64,000 bases of DNA from Microbacterium oryzae (GTDB lineage Bacteria > Actinomycetota > Actinomycetes > Actinomycetales > Microbacteriaceae): positions 30,478 through 94,477 of the forward strand of contig NZ_JAUEPM010000009.1 of the NCBI RefSeq assembly GCF_030406385.1, written 5' to 3'. The notes below the pieces were generated by a model. It was not told the DNA's origin and did no database searches. It saw nothing but the letters and a program-made list of their open reading frames with translations. The translations under genes and the position numbers were made by a program. Shown here in pieces: positions 37,236-45,257 of this stretch (position 1 is its first letter; each line of letters opens with the position of its first letter).

Positions 37236-38549
37236 GTGTCCCCGCGCCTGCTCCTCGACCTGCGCCCTCTGACCGAGAGCCCCCCTTTCGCGCGGCTGTG
37301 GATCGGCTCCATGCTGGGCGGGCTCGGCGGGCAGCTGACGATCACCGCCGTCATGCTCCACATGTACGAGCTGACCGGGTCCACGTTCGCGGTGTCGATG
37401 ATCGCCGTGGCCGGCCTGCTCCCCATGATCCTCGCCGGCCTCTACGGCGGGATGCTCGCCGACTGGTTCGACCGCCGCGCGGTCGCGCTGAGCGCAGCGA
37501 CCGTGACGTGGATCTCCACCGCTCTGCTGGCCGTGCTGGCATGGACGGGCGTCGTCGACGTGGGATGGCTGTACGCGCTGTCCATCGTCAACTCGGCGGC
37601 GAACTCCATCGTCTCCGCCACGAAGATGGCGATCACGCCCCGGCTCGTCGGGGCTCGCCTCATCCCTGCCGCCGCGGCGCTGAACGGCATCACGGTCGGG
37701 GTGATGGTCATGGTCGGGCCCGCCCTCGGCGGCGTCCTCGTGGCGCTCTTCGGCTACCCGGTGACCTACACGCTCGATGTCGTGCTCATGCTGTCGCTCT
37801 TCCTCGGCCTGTGGACGCTGCCGCGCCTGCGCCCCGAGGGCGAGTCCGTGCGCCCGGGTCTCGCGTCTCTGGCCGACGGATGGCGCTTCCTGCGACGTGC
37901 TCCGAACATCCGTCTGCAGTTCCTCCTCGACATCGTCGCGATGACATTCGGGAACCCGCTCGCGCTCTTCCCCGCGGTGGGCGCGGTGGTGCTGGGCGGG
38001 GGCGAGATCACGACCGGGCTGCTGGTCGCGGCGAACGCCGTGGGCGCATTCGCGTCGAGCCTGTTCTCGGGCCGGATCTCCGCCTACCGCCATCACGGTC
38101 TGGGCATCGGGCGGGCGATCCAGGTGTTCGGGGCCGTCACGGCGGTGTTCGGGCTCGTGCTGACCGCCGCGTGGCTCTCCCCCGGTGAGGCGTCGGCAGG
38201 ACGACCGCACGTCGCGCTCATCGTCCTGGCGATGGCCTGCCTCGCGTGCGCGGGCGCTGCGGACAACATCAGCTCGATCTACCGGCAGACGATGCTGCAG
38301 TCGGCGGTCCCCGATGCCATCCGCGGGCGCCTGCAGGGCGTGTTCATCGTCGTGGTGACGGGCGGGCCGCGACTCGGGGCGCTCTACGCCGGCGGCTTCG
38401 CCACGGTCGCCGCGACCTGGTTCGGCGAGAGCGGCAGCGCGTGGCTGCCGCCGCTCCTGGGCGGGCTGCTGGTCGTGGCGATCACCACGGCCATCCTGCG
38501 AGCCTTCCCGCGCTTCCGGGGATACGACGCGGAGAACCCCACGCTCTGA
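37236..38549 (+). CDS. MFS transporter, EntS-like (MFS_3)
   Basis: A 437-residue, 12-helix major facilitator protein. The family motif A region is GGMLADWFDRRAVAL (about 75-90), between helices 2 and 3. The second half has ISSIYRQTMLQSAVPDAIRGRLQGVF, typical of the EntS/MFS_3 group, which exports siderophores or drugs. No siderophore genes are nearby, so the substrate is open. GTG 37236 was chosen because of the TAGCCT box 7 nt upstream; the frame is open to 37146 but without homology. Confidence 0.88.
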   Translation: MSPRLLLDLRPLTESPPFARLWIGSMLGGLGGQLTITAVMLHMYELTGSTFAVSMIAVAGLLPMILAGLYGGMLADWFDRRAVALSAATVTWISTALLAVLAWTGVVDVGWLYALSIVNSAANSIVSATKMAITPRLVGARLIPAAAALNGITVGVMVMVGPALGGVLVALFGYPVTYTLDVVLMLSLFLGLWTLPRLRPEGESVRPGLASLADGWRFLRRAPNIRLQFLLDIVAMTFGNPLALFPAVGAVVLGGGEITTGLLVAANAVGAFASSLFSGRISAYRHHGLGIGRAIQVFGAVTAVFGLVLTAAWLSPGEASAGRPHVALIVLAMACLACAGAADNISSIYRQTMLQSAVPDAIRGRLQGVFIVVVTGGPRLGALYAGGFATVAATWFGESGSAWLPPLLGGLLVVAITTAILRAFPRFRGYDAENPTL

Positions 38550-38563
38550 ACGGCGCCGAGTAC

Positions 38564-38599
38564 GCGAAGAGGCCGACCCCGCAGGGCCGGCCTCTTCGC
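38564..38599. terminator. Bidirectional terminator
   Basis: A 12-bp perfect stem (GCGAAGAGGCCG, 38564-38575, with 38588-38599) lies between the converging MFS and YceI genes. Confidence 0.8.
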
Positions 38600-38604
38600 A
38601 CGGG

Positions 38605-39153
38605 TCACGCGGCGAGCGCGCCCTGCAGGTCGAGCGTGATCTTGACGTCCTTGCCGACGAGCACGCCGCCGGTCTCGAGCGCGGCGTTCCACGTCAGGCC
38701 GAAGTCCTCGCGGTTGATCGACGCGACGGCCGTCGCGCCGGCCTTGTAGTTGCCCCACGGGTCGGTGCCGAAGCCGCCGAGCTCCAGCTCGAACGTGACC
38801 GGGCGGGTGACGTCCTTGATGGTGAGGTCGCCGTCGACGAGGAGGTCGCCGCCGTTCTCGCGGACGCCGGTGCTCGTGAACGTGAGCGTGGGGTGCTGCT
38901 CGGCGTCGAAGAAGTCCGCGGAACGCAGGTGCTGGTCGCGCCCCTCGTCCTTCGTGTCGAGGGAGGCGGCGTCCGCGGTCGCGGTCACCGACGCCTCCAG
39001 GACGTTCTCGGGCAGGACGATCGTCGCCGACTTCACCGTGAACGCGCCGCGCACCTTGGAGATCATCATGTGCCGCACCTCGAAGCCGACCTCGCTGTGT
39101 GCGGGGTCGAGCTCGTAGGTGCCGGGGCGGTAACCGGGGATGTCGATGGTCAT
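38605..39153 (-). CDS. YceI family protein
   Basis: The 182-residue product is a lipocalin-like YceI barrel: YELDPAHSEVGFEVRHMMISKVRG at the start, then HLRSADFFDAEQHPTLTF and LTIKDVTRPVTFELEL. YceI proteins bind polyisoprenoid or amphiphilic molecules. There is no signal peptide, unlike E. coli YceI, so this one is cytoplasmic, as in many actinobacteria. A promoter with -10 TATTGT (39201-39206) and a weak -35 TGGAAT, 17 bp apart, lies about 50 bp upstream. Confidence 0.9.
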   Translation of the reverse strand: MTIDIPGYRPGTYELDPAHSEVGFEVRHMMISKVRGAFTVKSATIVLPENVLEASVTATADAASLDTKDEGRDQHLRSADFFDAEQHPTLTFTSTGVRENGGDLLVDGDLTIKDVTRPVTFELELGGFGTDPWGNYKAGATAVASINREDFGLTWNAALETGGVLVGKDVKITLDLQGALAA

Positions 39154-39200
39154 GCGTGCTCCTCAGAGGTCCTTTGCCGCGTCTGCGGCGTCACAGGAGC

Positions 39201-39229
39201 ACAATACCCATTCGCACGCATATATTCCA
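39201..39229 (-). promoter_or_regulatory. Candidate promoter of the YceI gene
   Basis: On the minus strand TGGAAT (39229-39224), 17 bp, then TATTGT (39206-39201). The flanking DNA is locally AT-rich for this genome and contains two direct GAATAT repeats. Confidence 0.4.
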
Positions 39230-39262
39230 GCTTTTCCCATATTCGTCGGGATCGGTCATGAC

Positions 39263-39295
39263 GAAGCGCCGCACGGATGGCCCGTGCGGCGCTTC
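39263..39295 (-). terminator. Terminator of the FKBP gene
   Basis: A perfect 14-bp stem (39263-39276 with 39282-39295) lies 15 bp past the FKBP stop. Confidence 0.75.
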
Positions 39296-39309
39296 ATGAG
39301 GATGTCGAG

Positions 39310-39681
39310 TCAGGCGACGGCGAGGAGGTCGATGATGAAGATGAGGGACTTGCCGCTCAGGAAGTGACCGGCGCCGGCGGGGCCGTAGGCCAGGTGCGGC
39401 GGGATCACGAGCTCGCGGCGGCCGCCGACCTTCATGCCGGGGATGCCGTCCTGCCAGCCCTGGATGAGGCCGCGCAGGGGGAACTGAATGCTCTCCCCGC
39501 GGTTCCAGGACGAGTCGAACTCGTCGCCGGTCTCGTACTCGACGCCCGCGTAGTGCACGGTGACGGTGTCACCGGGCTTCGCCTCCGCGCCGTCGCCCAC
39601 GATGATGTCGCGGATGGCCAGCTGCGTGGGGGCGGGCCCCTCGGGTGCGTCGAACTCGGGCTTGGTGCGTTCTGCGCTCAT
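39310..39681 (-). CDS. FKBP-type peptidyl-prolyl cis-trans isomerase
   Basis: A 123-residue single-domain FKBP. Motifs are VTVHYAGVEYETGDEFDSSW, IQFPLRGLIQGWQDGIPGMKVGG and LVIPPHLAYG, which contain the conserved aromatic pocket residues. It catalyses proline isomerisation in the cytoplasm, as no signal peptide is present. ATG 39681 matches the start of homologues (MSAERTKPEF). GGAGG lies only 2 nt before it, so ATG 39690 is an alternative start. Confidence 0.92.
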   Translation of the reverse strand: MSAERTKPEFDAPEGPAPTQLAIRDIIVGDGAEAKPGDTVTVHYAGVEYETGDEFDSSWNRGESIQFPLRGLIQGWQDGIPGMKVGGRRELVIPPHLAYGPAGAGHFLSGKSLIFIIDLLAVA

Positions 39682-39782
39682 GTCCTCCATGATGCCCGCT
39701 TCTCGGCGGGGGCGCGCCGGCGAGGACGTACATGACGCGCCGCGACGGGTCGAATGCCGCTATGTCGCCGCACTTGGGCAGA

Positions 39783-41345
39783 ATGAGCCGCGTGAGGAGT
39801 ATTCCGCCCGGCTCTGGGCCCGCAGAGCCCGCCAGGAGCGTCGCGGCGCGCGTCTACCGCGCCCTCGCGCACCGCGCGTGGGAGGAGGCGCTCCACCTCG
39901 TCGAGGAGAACTGGTCGGAGCTGCTCACGACGAACGCGGCGGCCATCCGCGCCGTGATGAGCACGGTGCCGCCCGAGCTCGTCGAGAGCGACGCGCGCTG
40001 GCGACGCGTGCGCGACTACCTCGAGACGGTGCCCGGCGGCCGCGTTCCGACGGTGCATCTCGCACCCTCGTCGGCGTTCGCGGAGGCGATGGCTCTCACC
40101 GAGGAGGCCAAGCACGTCTCGCAGCGCGGCGACCTCCCGGCGGCCCTCGAGACGGTGCGCGAGGCTCGCGCGGCCTACGAGAGCGCGAGTGCGCAGCGGC
40201 GGGGCGGCACGCTGGCTGACCTCCCCGGGCTGCTGCTCATCTGGGGCGGCATCGAGCTGGCGGGAGGCGATTCGGGCATCGCGCTGGACGAGCTGACGCG
40301 CGCCTACTCGATGGCGCATGCGGGCGGTGTACCGCAGGTCGCGCTGATCGCGGCTTCCGAGGTGGCGTGGCTTCATGCGCTGGAAGGGCGGGCGGAAGCG
40401 CGCGAGGACTGGGTCTCGTATGCCGAGGCCATCATGCGCGGAAGCCCGCGCCCGCTGCCGTCGCCCATGTCGCTGCAACTCAGTCGCGCGCTCGCCCACT
40501 ACGACGAACTGGACTTCGCGACCGCGCGACGGGAGGTCGGCGCGGCTCGTGCCACCAGCGCGGGGCGGACCCCCGCCGAGGCGCGCCTCTGGGAACTGGC
40601 CGTGGTCTCCCTACTCATCGCCGCGAAGGACCCGGCGTCGACGGCCACCGCCGCGGATCTCGAGCAGCCGGACCTCCCCGGGCGCGTGCAGGCGCGGGGA
40701 GGCGAACTCGCCGTCGCCCGCGCGCAGGCGCTCGCCCACCGCGGGCAGCTGGAGCGCGCGAGGGAGATCCTCGACGCGCTGCCGATGCCGCTCATCCCGA
40801 GCGCCCGTGCGCAGCGCGCCGCCGTGCATCTCCTCCGCGGCGATCGCGAACGAGCAGCGCAGGACGGACACGCCGCCCTCGACGATCTCGGGCGCCCTCG
40901 CGCCGCCGTGACCGCGGCCGCCGTGCTGGCCGTCCTGCTCCTCCGCCGCGACGATCCGGAGGCCGGACCCGCCTTCCGTCGCGCTGCGGTGCTGGCCGCC
41001 GCGCACCGGGTGCCGGTCGCGCTCACCTGCGTACCGCGTGCGGACTTCGACGCGCTCGCGGAGATCGCCGACCTCTCCGATGAGGAGTGGGATGCCGTGT
41101 CGGCGGTGAAGGCCGCTGCCGTGCGCTTCCCGCCGTCGCCGCAGCCGGGCGCTCTCCGCATCACCGAGCACGAGCTGGCCGCGCTGCGGCTCCTCGCGCA
41201 GGGCAAGAGCACGGCCGAGGCCGCGGCCGCCCTCGGCGTGAGCGCGAACACGATCAAGAGCTTCCGGCGCCGCGCATACGCCAAGCTGGGCGTGAGGACG
41301 CGCGAGGAGCTGGTCGTGGCAGCCGCCGCGCACGGACTGCTGTGA
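39783..41345 (+). CDS. LuxR-type regulator with a long helical N-terminus (first of a pair)
   Basis: The 520-residue protein has a C-terminal LuxR/NarL helix-turn-helix (about 455-515: ALRLLAQGKSTAEAAAALGV, then ANTIKSFRRRAYAKLGV). About 440 residues before it are alpha-helical and TPR-like, with no ATPase P-loop. It resembles the C-terminal half of MalT/LAL regulators without the NTPase. The next gene encodes a paralogue of the same length and layout, 19 bp away. Starts at 39732, 39762, 39783 (ATG) and 39792 (GTG, 7 nt after CAGAAT) are possible. The target genes are unknown. Confidence 0.8.
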   Translation: MSRVRSIPPGSGPAEPARSVAARVYRALAHRAWEEALHLVEENWSELLTTNAAAIRAVMSTVPPELVESDARWRRVRDYLETVPGGRVPTVHLAPSSAFAEAMALTEEAKHVSQRGDLPAALETVREARAAYESASAQRRGGTLADLPGLLLIWGGIELAGGDSGIALDELTRAYSMAHAGGVPQVALIAASEVAWLHALEGRAEAREDWVSYAEAIMRGSPRPLPSPMSLQLSRALAHYDELDFATARREVGAARATSAGRTPAEARLWELAVVSLLIAAKDPASTATAADLEQPDLPGRVQARGGELAVARAQALAHRGQLERAREILDALPMPLIPSARAQRAAVHLLRGDRERAAQDGHAALDDLGRPRAAVTAAAVLAVLLLRRDDPEAGPAFRRAAVLAAAHRVPVALTCVPRADFDALAEIADLSDEEWDAVSAVKAAAVRFPPSPQPGALRITEHELAALRLLAQGKSTAEAAAALGVSANTIKSFRRRAYAKLGVRTREELVVAAAAHGLL

Positions 41346-41364
41346 CGAGGACGAAGGAGCGCAG

Positions 41365-42927
41365 ATGGCCGATGGCGACCTGGGCGAGGCGAGAAGAGAC
41401 GTCGCGCCGCGTATCTTCGACGCCCTAGCGGACGAGCGCTGGCACGATGCGATGGCGACCGTGGAGGCGAACCTCGCGGAGCTGGTGAGCTTCGATCCGG
41501 TCCTCATCCGCACGGTCGCCGACACCGTTCCCACGTCCGCGATGCGCCGCCGGCCGCGCTGGTGGGCGCTTCGCCAGTACGTGACGCACCTGGTGGCAGC
41601 ACCGGAGAAGCCGCCCGTGTTCCCCGACATCGACGTCGAGGTGCCCGAGCAGCTGCCGCCGGCCGATCGGGTCGTCCTGCTGACCGGACGGATCGCCTTC
41701 CTGCGGTCGCGCGGACTGTTCCGAGAGGCGGCCGACCTCGCGGACGCCGCGCGGGACGCCCTCCAGGCCATGACCGCGGCCGAGCGTGCGGCCATCCGCA
41801 GCCTGCTGCCGATCGTGCTCGTGCAGTGGGGGGTGACCATCGCAGCGGACGGCGACCTCGTCCGCGCCGCGGACGTCCTCCTCGAGGCGCACACCGCTGC
41901 CGAGGAGACGGGCAACGTCCGCATGGCCCGGGAGGCGGTCGGCGAGCTGAGCTGGGTTCACGCGATCCTCGGCGACGGCGCCGTGGCCGACCTCTGGCTC
42001 GAGCGGGCGGCGCGCCTGCGCGCGCGGTACCCCGACATGAGGTTCGTGCGCGCGGCGGACGACCTCGGCGCGGCGTACCGTGCGAGCGACGCCCTCGACT
42101 TCGACCGCTGTCTGCGCCTCCTCGACGATGAGAGCACGCTCTTCGAGGAGCTGACGCTGCCGGCCGCGGGTCTTCGCGCCATCGTCGGCTCGCGCGCCCG
42201 CTCCACGCACCCGGTCTACAGTCTCGCGCGGCTGCAGGTCGCGGTCGAGGGGACGCGGCCCGGGCTCAGCGAGGGCGGGCTGAACGCGGCGGTCCTCGCC
42301 GTGGCGCGCGGCACGGTCCTCACCTACCAGGGCCTGCACGAGGCCGCGCTTCTCGCCCTCCAGCGGGCACCAGCCATGCACCCCCAGGCCGAGGGCCTGC
42401 TGCGCACGCGGCGCGCGAGCGCGTACCTCGGCCTCGGCGAGACCCGCCGTGCGCTGCGCGAGGTGGCGCGCGAGGATCAGAGCCGTGCACCGCGCGTCCG
42501 CGTGGAGGCCCTCGTCGTGCGGGCGACGGCGCTGTGGCGCGAGGGCGACCGGGATGGCGCGGTGACGGCGTTCCGGACGGCGTGGGAGACGTCGCAGGCG
42601 AACGGTCTGCGCGCCTCGCTCGCCGTCGTCCCCATGGCAGACCTCGAGGGGCTCGCCGCGGCATCCGGATGGTCGGGGCCGCTCCCCCAGCCGCCCGGGG
42701 AGCGCCTGCTCATGCCGGCCGCGGACTACCGCTACGAGCGGCTCACCGCGCAGCAGCTCTCGGTGCTGCGCGCGGCGGCCGAGCACGAGCGTCTGGCCGA
42801 CGCGGCCGCCAAGCTGGGCGTGAGCGCGAACACCGCCAAGGTGCACCTGCAGGCCGCATATCGTCGCCTCGGCGTGTCGGACCGGGCCAGCGCGATCGCC
42901 GAGGGCCACCGGCGGGGCCTGCTGTAG
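41365..42927 (+). CDS. LuxR-type regulator, tandem paralogue (second of a pair)
   Basis: The 520-residue protein has the same plan as its neighbour: a helical repeat region with no nucleotide-binding motif, then a C-terminal LuxR HTH (about 455-515: AAEHERLADAAAKLGV, then ANTAKVHLQAAYRRLGV). Both share N-terminal blocks such as RVYRALAHRAWEEAL / RIFDALADERWHDAM. AAGGAGC lies 5 nt before ATG 41365, and the 19-bp gap points to one operon. A large hairpin follows the stop. The recognition helices differ, so the two may bind different sites or act as a heterodimer. Confidence 0.82.
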   Translation: MADGDLGEARRDVAPRIFDALADERWHDAMATVEANLAELVSFDPVLIRTVADTVPTSAMRRRPRWWALRQYVTHLVAAPEKPPVFPDIDVEVPEQLPPADRVVLLTGRIAFLRSRGLFREAADLADAARDALQAMTAAERAAIRSLLPIVLVQWGVTIAADGDLVRAADVLLEAHTAAEETGNVRMAREAVGELSWVHAILGDGAVADLWLERAARLRARYPDMRFVRAADDLGAAYRASDALDFDRCLRLLDDESTLFEELTLPAAGLRAIVGSRARSTHPVYSLARLQVAVEGTRPGLSEGGLNAAVLAVARGTVLTYQGLHEAALLALQRAPAMHPQAEGLLRTRRASAYLGLGETRRALREVAREDQSRAPRVRVEALVVRATALWREGDRDGAVTAFRTAWETSQANGLRASLAVVPMADLEGLAAASGWSGPLPQPPGERLLMPAADYRYERLTAQQLSVLRAAAEHERLADAAAKLGVSANTAKVHLQAAYRRLGVSDRASAIAEGHRRGLL

Positions 42928-42939
42928 ACCCGGACAAAG

Positions 42940-42989
42940 ACTCAGCGCTCGGGCCGCGGCGATGCCTGCGAGACTTCCGAGCGCTGAGT
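42940..42989. terminator. 13-bp perfect inverted repeat after the LuxR pair
   Basis: ACTCAGCGCTCGG (42940-42952) and its exact complement (42977-42989) flank a 24-nt spacer. It begins 12 bp after the second LuxR stop and could end that operon. The long spacer makes it an unusual terminator. Confidence 0.55.
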
Positions 42990-43044
42990 TGGTCTGAAGC
43001 AAGGATGCGCCCGCCGGGAGCGGCTGTCAAGACCCGGTCTGCGA

Positions 43045-44256
43045 TCAGCGTGCAAGCAGCTCCTGGCGCGTGCGGGCGGCCCGCGCGAGGAGGGCGCGCT
43101 CGTCGTCGGCCGCGCGCGCATCGCGCCCCGACACCGCGCGCTGCCGCGTCGCGGCGAGGGCGGTCGCATCGCGGATGAAGGACTTCATGAGCGCGGACCG
43201 GTCCCCGCGCAGGTTCCGGGCCCACGCCATCCCCGCTCGCCTCCCCACCGGCGTCGCGAGCATCTCGACCTCCTCGGGGGTGAACCATCCGGCGACCGCG
43301 TACTCTCCCAGCCGCGCCTTCGTCAGCCGCTCCTCCTCGTGCCGCATCCGCACGAGCAGGAGCGTGAACACGATGAACAGCGGGACCTGCAGCACGACGT
43401 AGAGGTGCAGGAAGCCCTCGAGGCCGGTGAATGTTGCCGAGCCGTTCCACAGCGCGTGCAGGGCCATCGCGCCGACGAGACCGCCGACCCAGGGGCGGAG
43501 GCTCCCCGCGAGCGACGCGCCGCCGCGCACCGCCCGACCGAGCGCGTAGCCGGTGACGGCGGTGAACATCGCGTGCGCGAACGGCGAGAGGAGACCGCGC
43601 AGGATGAAGGTCCAGGTCAGCGAGCCCGCGCCGCCCTCGATGACGGAGACGGCGAAGTACTGGATGTTCTCGGTGAAGGCGAACCCGGCGCCGACGAGGG
43701 CGCCGTAGACGACGCCGTCGACCGGGCCGTCGAACGCGCGGCGCCCCATCAGGAGGATGAGGAGCACGCCGACGCCCTTGCCCAGCTCCTCCACGATCGG
43801 CGCCTGGATGACGGTGCCCGCGACATCCCACAGCGGCGAGCGCGGCAGCACGAGGTGCACGCCCAGGTCGACCAGCAGCGCGAAGCCGACGGAGGCGATC
43901 GCGCCCCACGCGAGGGCGAAGATCACCAGGCTGCGCGGCTCCGGCTCCCAGCGGTCGACCCAGAGCATCGCGGAGACGACGAGCGTGAACGGAGCGAGGG
44001 CCAGCACGAGTCCGACGATCGAGGCGGAGGTGCCGAGCGCGCTCGTGAAATACGACACCAGCCCGAACAGGAGCACGGCGAGGACGGCCCAGAGCCAGAT
44101 CCACGTCGAGCGGCCGCGTCGCGTGGGCACGGCCGGGAGATGCGGCTGCGTCGCGCCGCCCACGGGGATGACTGCGCCGGACCCGCGTCGGGGCTGCTCG
44201 AAGGCGGTCGCGAATGGCTCGGACGACGGAGGGTTGAGCCCGGTGCCGTAGGTCAT
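43045..44256 (-). CDS. PrsW-family intramembrane metalloprotease
   Basis: The 403-residue membrane protein has the PrsW signatures: the glutamate pair in APIVEELGKG, the motif GFAFTENIQYF, and the histidine motifs SPFAHAMFTAVTG and ALHALWN. About eight helices span residues 50-310. PrsW cleaves anti-sigma factors in Bacillus; here no anti-sigma gene is adjacent. The N-terminal 50 residues are polar and Pro-rich, and the C-terminal 90 residues form a charged cytoplasmic tail. TAGGCT 7 nt before the ATG predicts a leaderless mRNA. Confidence 0.9.
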   Translation of the reverse strand: MTYGTGLNPPSSEPFATAFEQPRRGSGAVIPVGGATQPHLPAVPTRRGRSTWIWLWAVLAVLLFGLVSYFTSALGTSASIVGLVLALAPFTLVVSAMLWVDRWEPEPRSLVIFALAWGAIASVGFALLVDLGVHLVLPRSPLWDVAGTVIQAPIVEELGKGVGVLLILLMGRRAFDGPVDGVVYGALVGAGFAFTENIQYFAVSVIEGGAGSLTWTFILRGLLSPFAHAMFTAVTGYALGRAVRGGASLAGSLRPWVGGLVGAMALHALWNGSATFTGLEGFLHLYVVLQVPLFIVFTLLLVRMRHEEERLTKARLGEYAVAGWFTPEEVEMLATPVGRRAGMAWARNLRGDRSALMKSFIRDATALAATRQRAVSGRDARAADDERALLARAARTRQELLAR

Positions 44257-44263
44257 GCCCCAC

Positions 44264-44269
44264 AGCCTA
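44264..44269 (-). promoter_or_regulatory. Predicted -10 box, leaderless prsW
   Basis: TAGGCT on the minus strand ends 7 nt before the ATG at 44256. It is back to back with the TAGCCT box of the FAH gene, so both promoters share about 60 bp. Confidence 0.5.
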
Positions 44270-44320
44270 GGGTGCGCGATTCCGGCGGTTCCCTCACGCG
44301 CCGCGGTCGGAGACGGCGGA

Positions 44321-44326
44321 TAGCCT
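44321..44326 (+). promoter_or_regulatory. Predicted -10 box, leaderless FAH-family gene
   Basis: TAGCCT is followed after 7 nt by ATG 44334. Confidence 0.55.
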
Positions 44327-44333
44327 TGAGATC

Positions 44334-45203
44334 ATGCGCTTCGCCCATGTGACCTTCCCCGAGGACACCGCCGTCTCTCTCGCTCTCGCTGACGAAGCGG
44401 GGGCGCTGGCCGTCTCGACGCTCATCCCCGACGCGCCCCGCACGCTCGAGGAGCTCATCGCGCGGGGCCCCGCCGCGCTCGAGGAGATCCGCGCCGCGCG
44501 CGCCGCCCATGACGGCGAGCCGACGCCGATCGCGGAGGTCCGATTCGCACCGGCCATCCTCGCCCCGCCCGCGATGCTGGCGGTGGGCCTGAACTACGCC
44601 GCGCACTCGGGCGAGCTCAATCTCAAGACCGACGACACCCCCACGGTGTTCACGTTCTGGCCCAACTCCCTGCAGGCGCACGACGGCACCACCACCTGGT
44701 CGCGGCGCATGAGCGAGGCCGTGGACTACGAGGCGGAGCTCGGCGTGATCATCGGGCGCGCGGCCAAGGACGTCTCCGAGGAGGAGGCGCTCGACTACGT
44801 GTTCGGCTACACAGTGGTCAACGACATCTCCGCGCGCAACATCCAGTACTCTGAGGCGCAGTGGTGCCGCTGCAAGTCGCTCGACGGCTTCACACCGGTC
44901 GGGCCCTATGTGGTCACCGCCGACGAGATCCCCGATCCGCAGGACCTCCACATCTGGACGCGGGTGGACGGCCACATGATGCAGGACGCCTCGACCGGAC
45001 AGATGGTGCGCACGGTGGCGCGGCTCATCGCGCACCTGTCGCAGGGCATCACCCTGCTGCCGGGCACGCTCATCTCCACCGGGAGCCCCGGCGGCTCCGG
45101 CTTCTCACGCACGCCGCAGGTGCTGCTGCGCGACCGCTCCACGGTGACCGTCGGCATCGACGGCATCGGCGAGCTGACGACGCACTGCCGGATGACGGAC
45201 TGA
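44334..45203 (+). CDS. Fumarylacetoacetate hydrolase family protein
   Basis: A 289-residue FAH-fold protein. The metal-binding acids lie in VDYEAELGVIIGR (about 135-148) and in VVNDISARNIQ. GLNYAAHSGEL and GSPGGSGFSR are family hallmarks. Members include hydratases, decarboxylases and acylpyruvate hydrolases of aromatic-compound or keto-acid breakdown; the exact reaction cannot be read. It lies convergent to aspA with a 54-bp gap that has only weak pairing. It is a single-gene transcript, probably leaderless. Confidence 0.88.
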   Translation: MRFAHVTFPEDTAVSLALADEAGALAVSTLIPDAPRTLEELIARGPAALEEIRAARAAHDGEPTPIAEVRFAPAILAPPAMLAVGLNYAAHSGELNLKTDDTPTVFTFWPNSLQAHDGTTTWSRRMSEAVDYEAELGVIIGRAAKDVSEEEALDYVFGYTVVNDISARNIQYSEAQWCRCKSLDGFTPVGPYVVTADEIPDPQDLHIWTRVDGHMMQDASTGQMVRTVARLIAHLSQGITLLPGTLISTGSPGGSGFSRTPQVLLRDRSTVTVGIDGIGELTTHCRMTD

Positions 45204-45257
45204 CGCCAGCACCCGCCCCGGGCTGCTTCAGCTCGAGGCGGGAGCCCGCGCGACGGG

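Noticed and set aside
45204..45257. Terminator between the FAH gene and aspA
   Set aside because: Only a 6-bp CCCGCC/GGCGGG pairing with a long loop is present, too weak to call.
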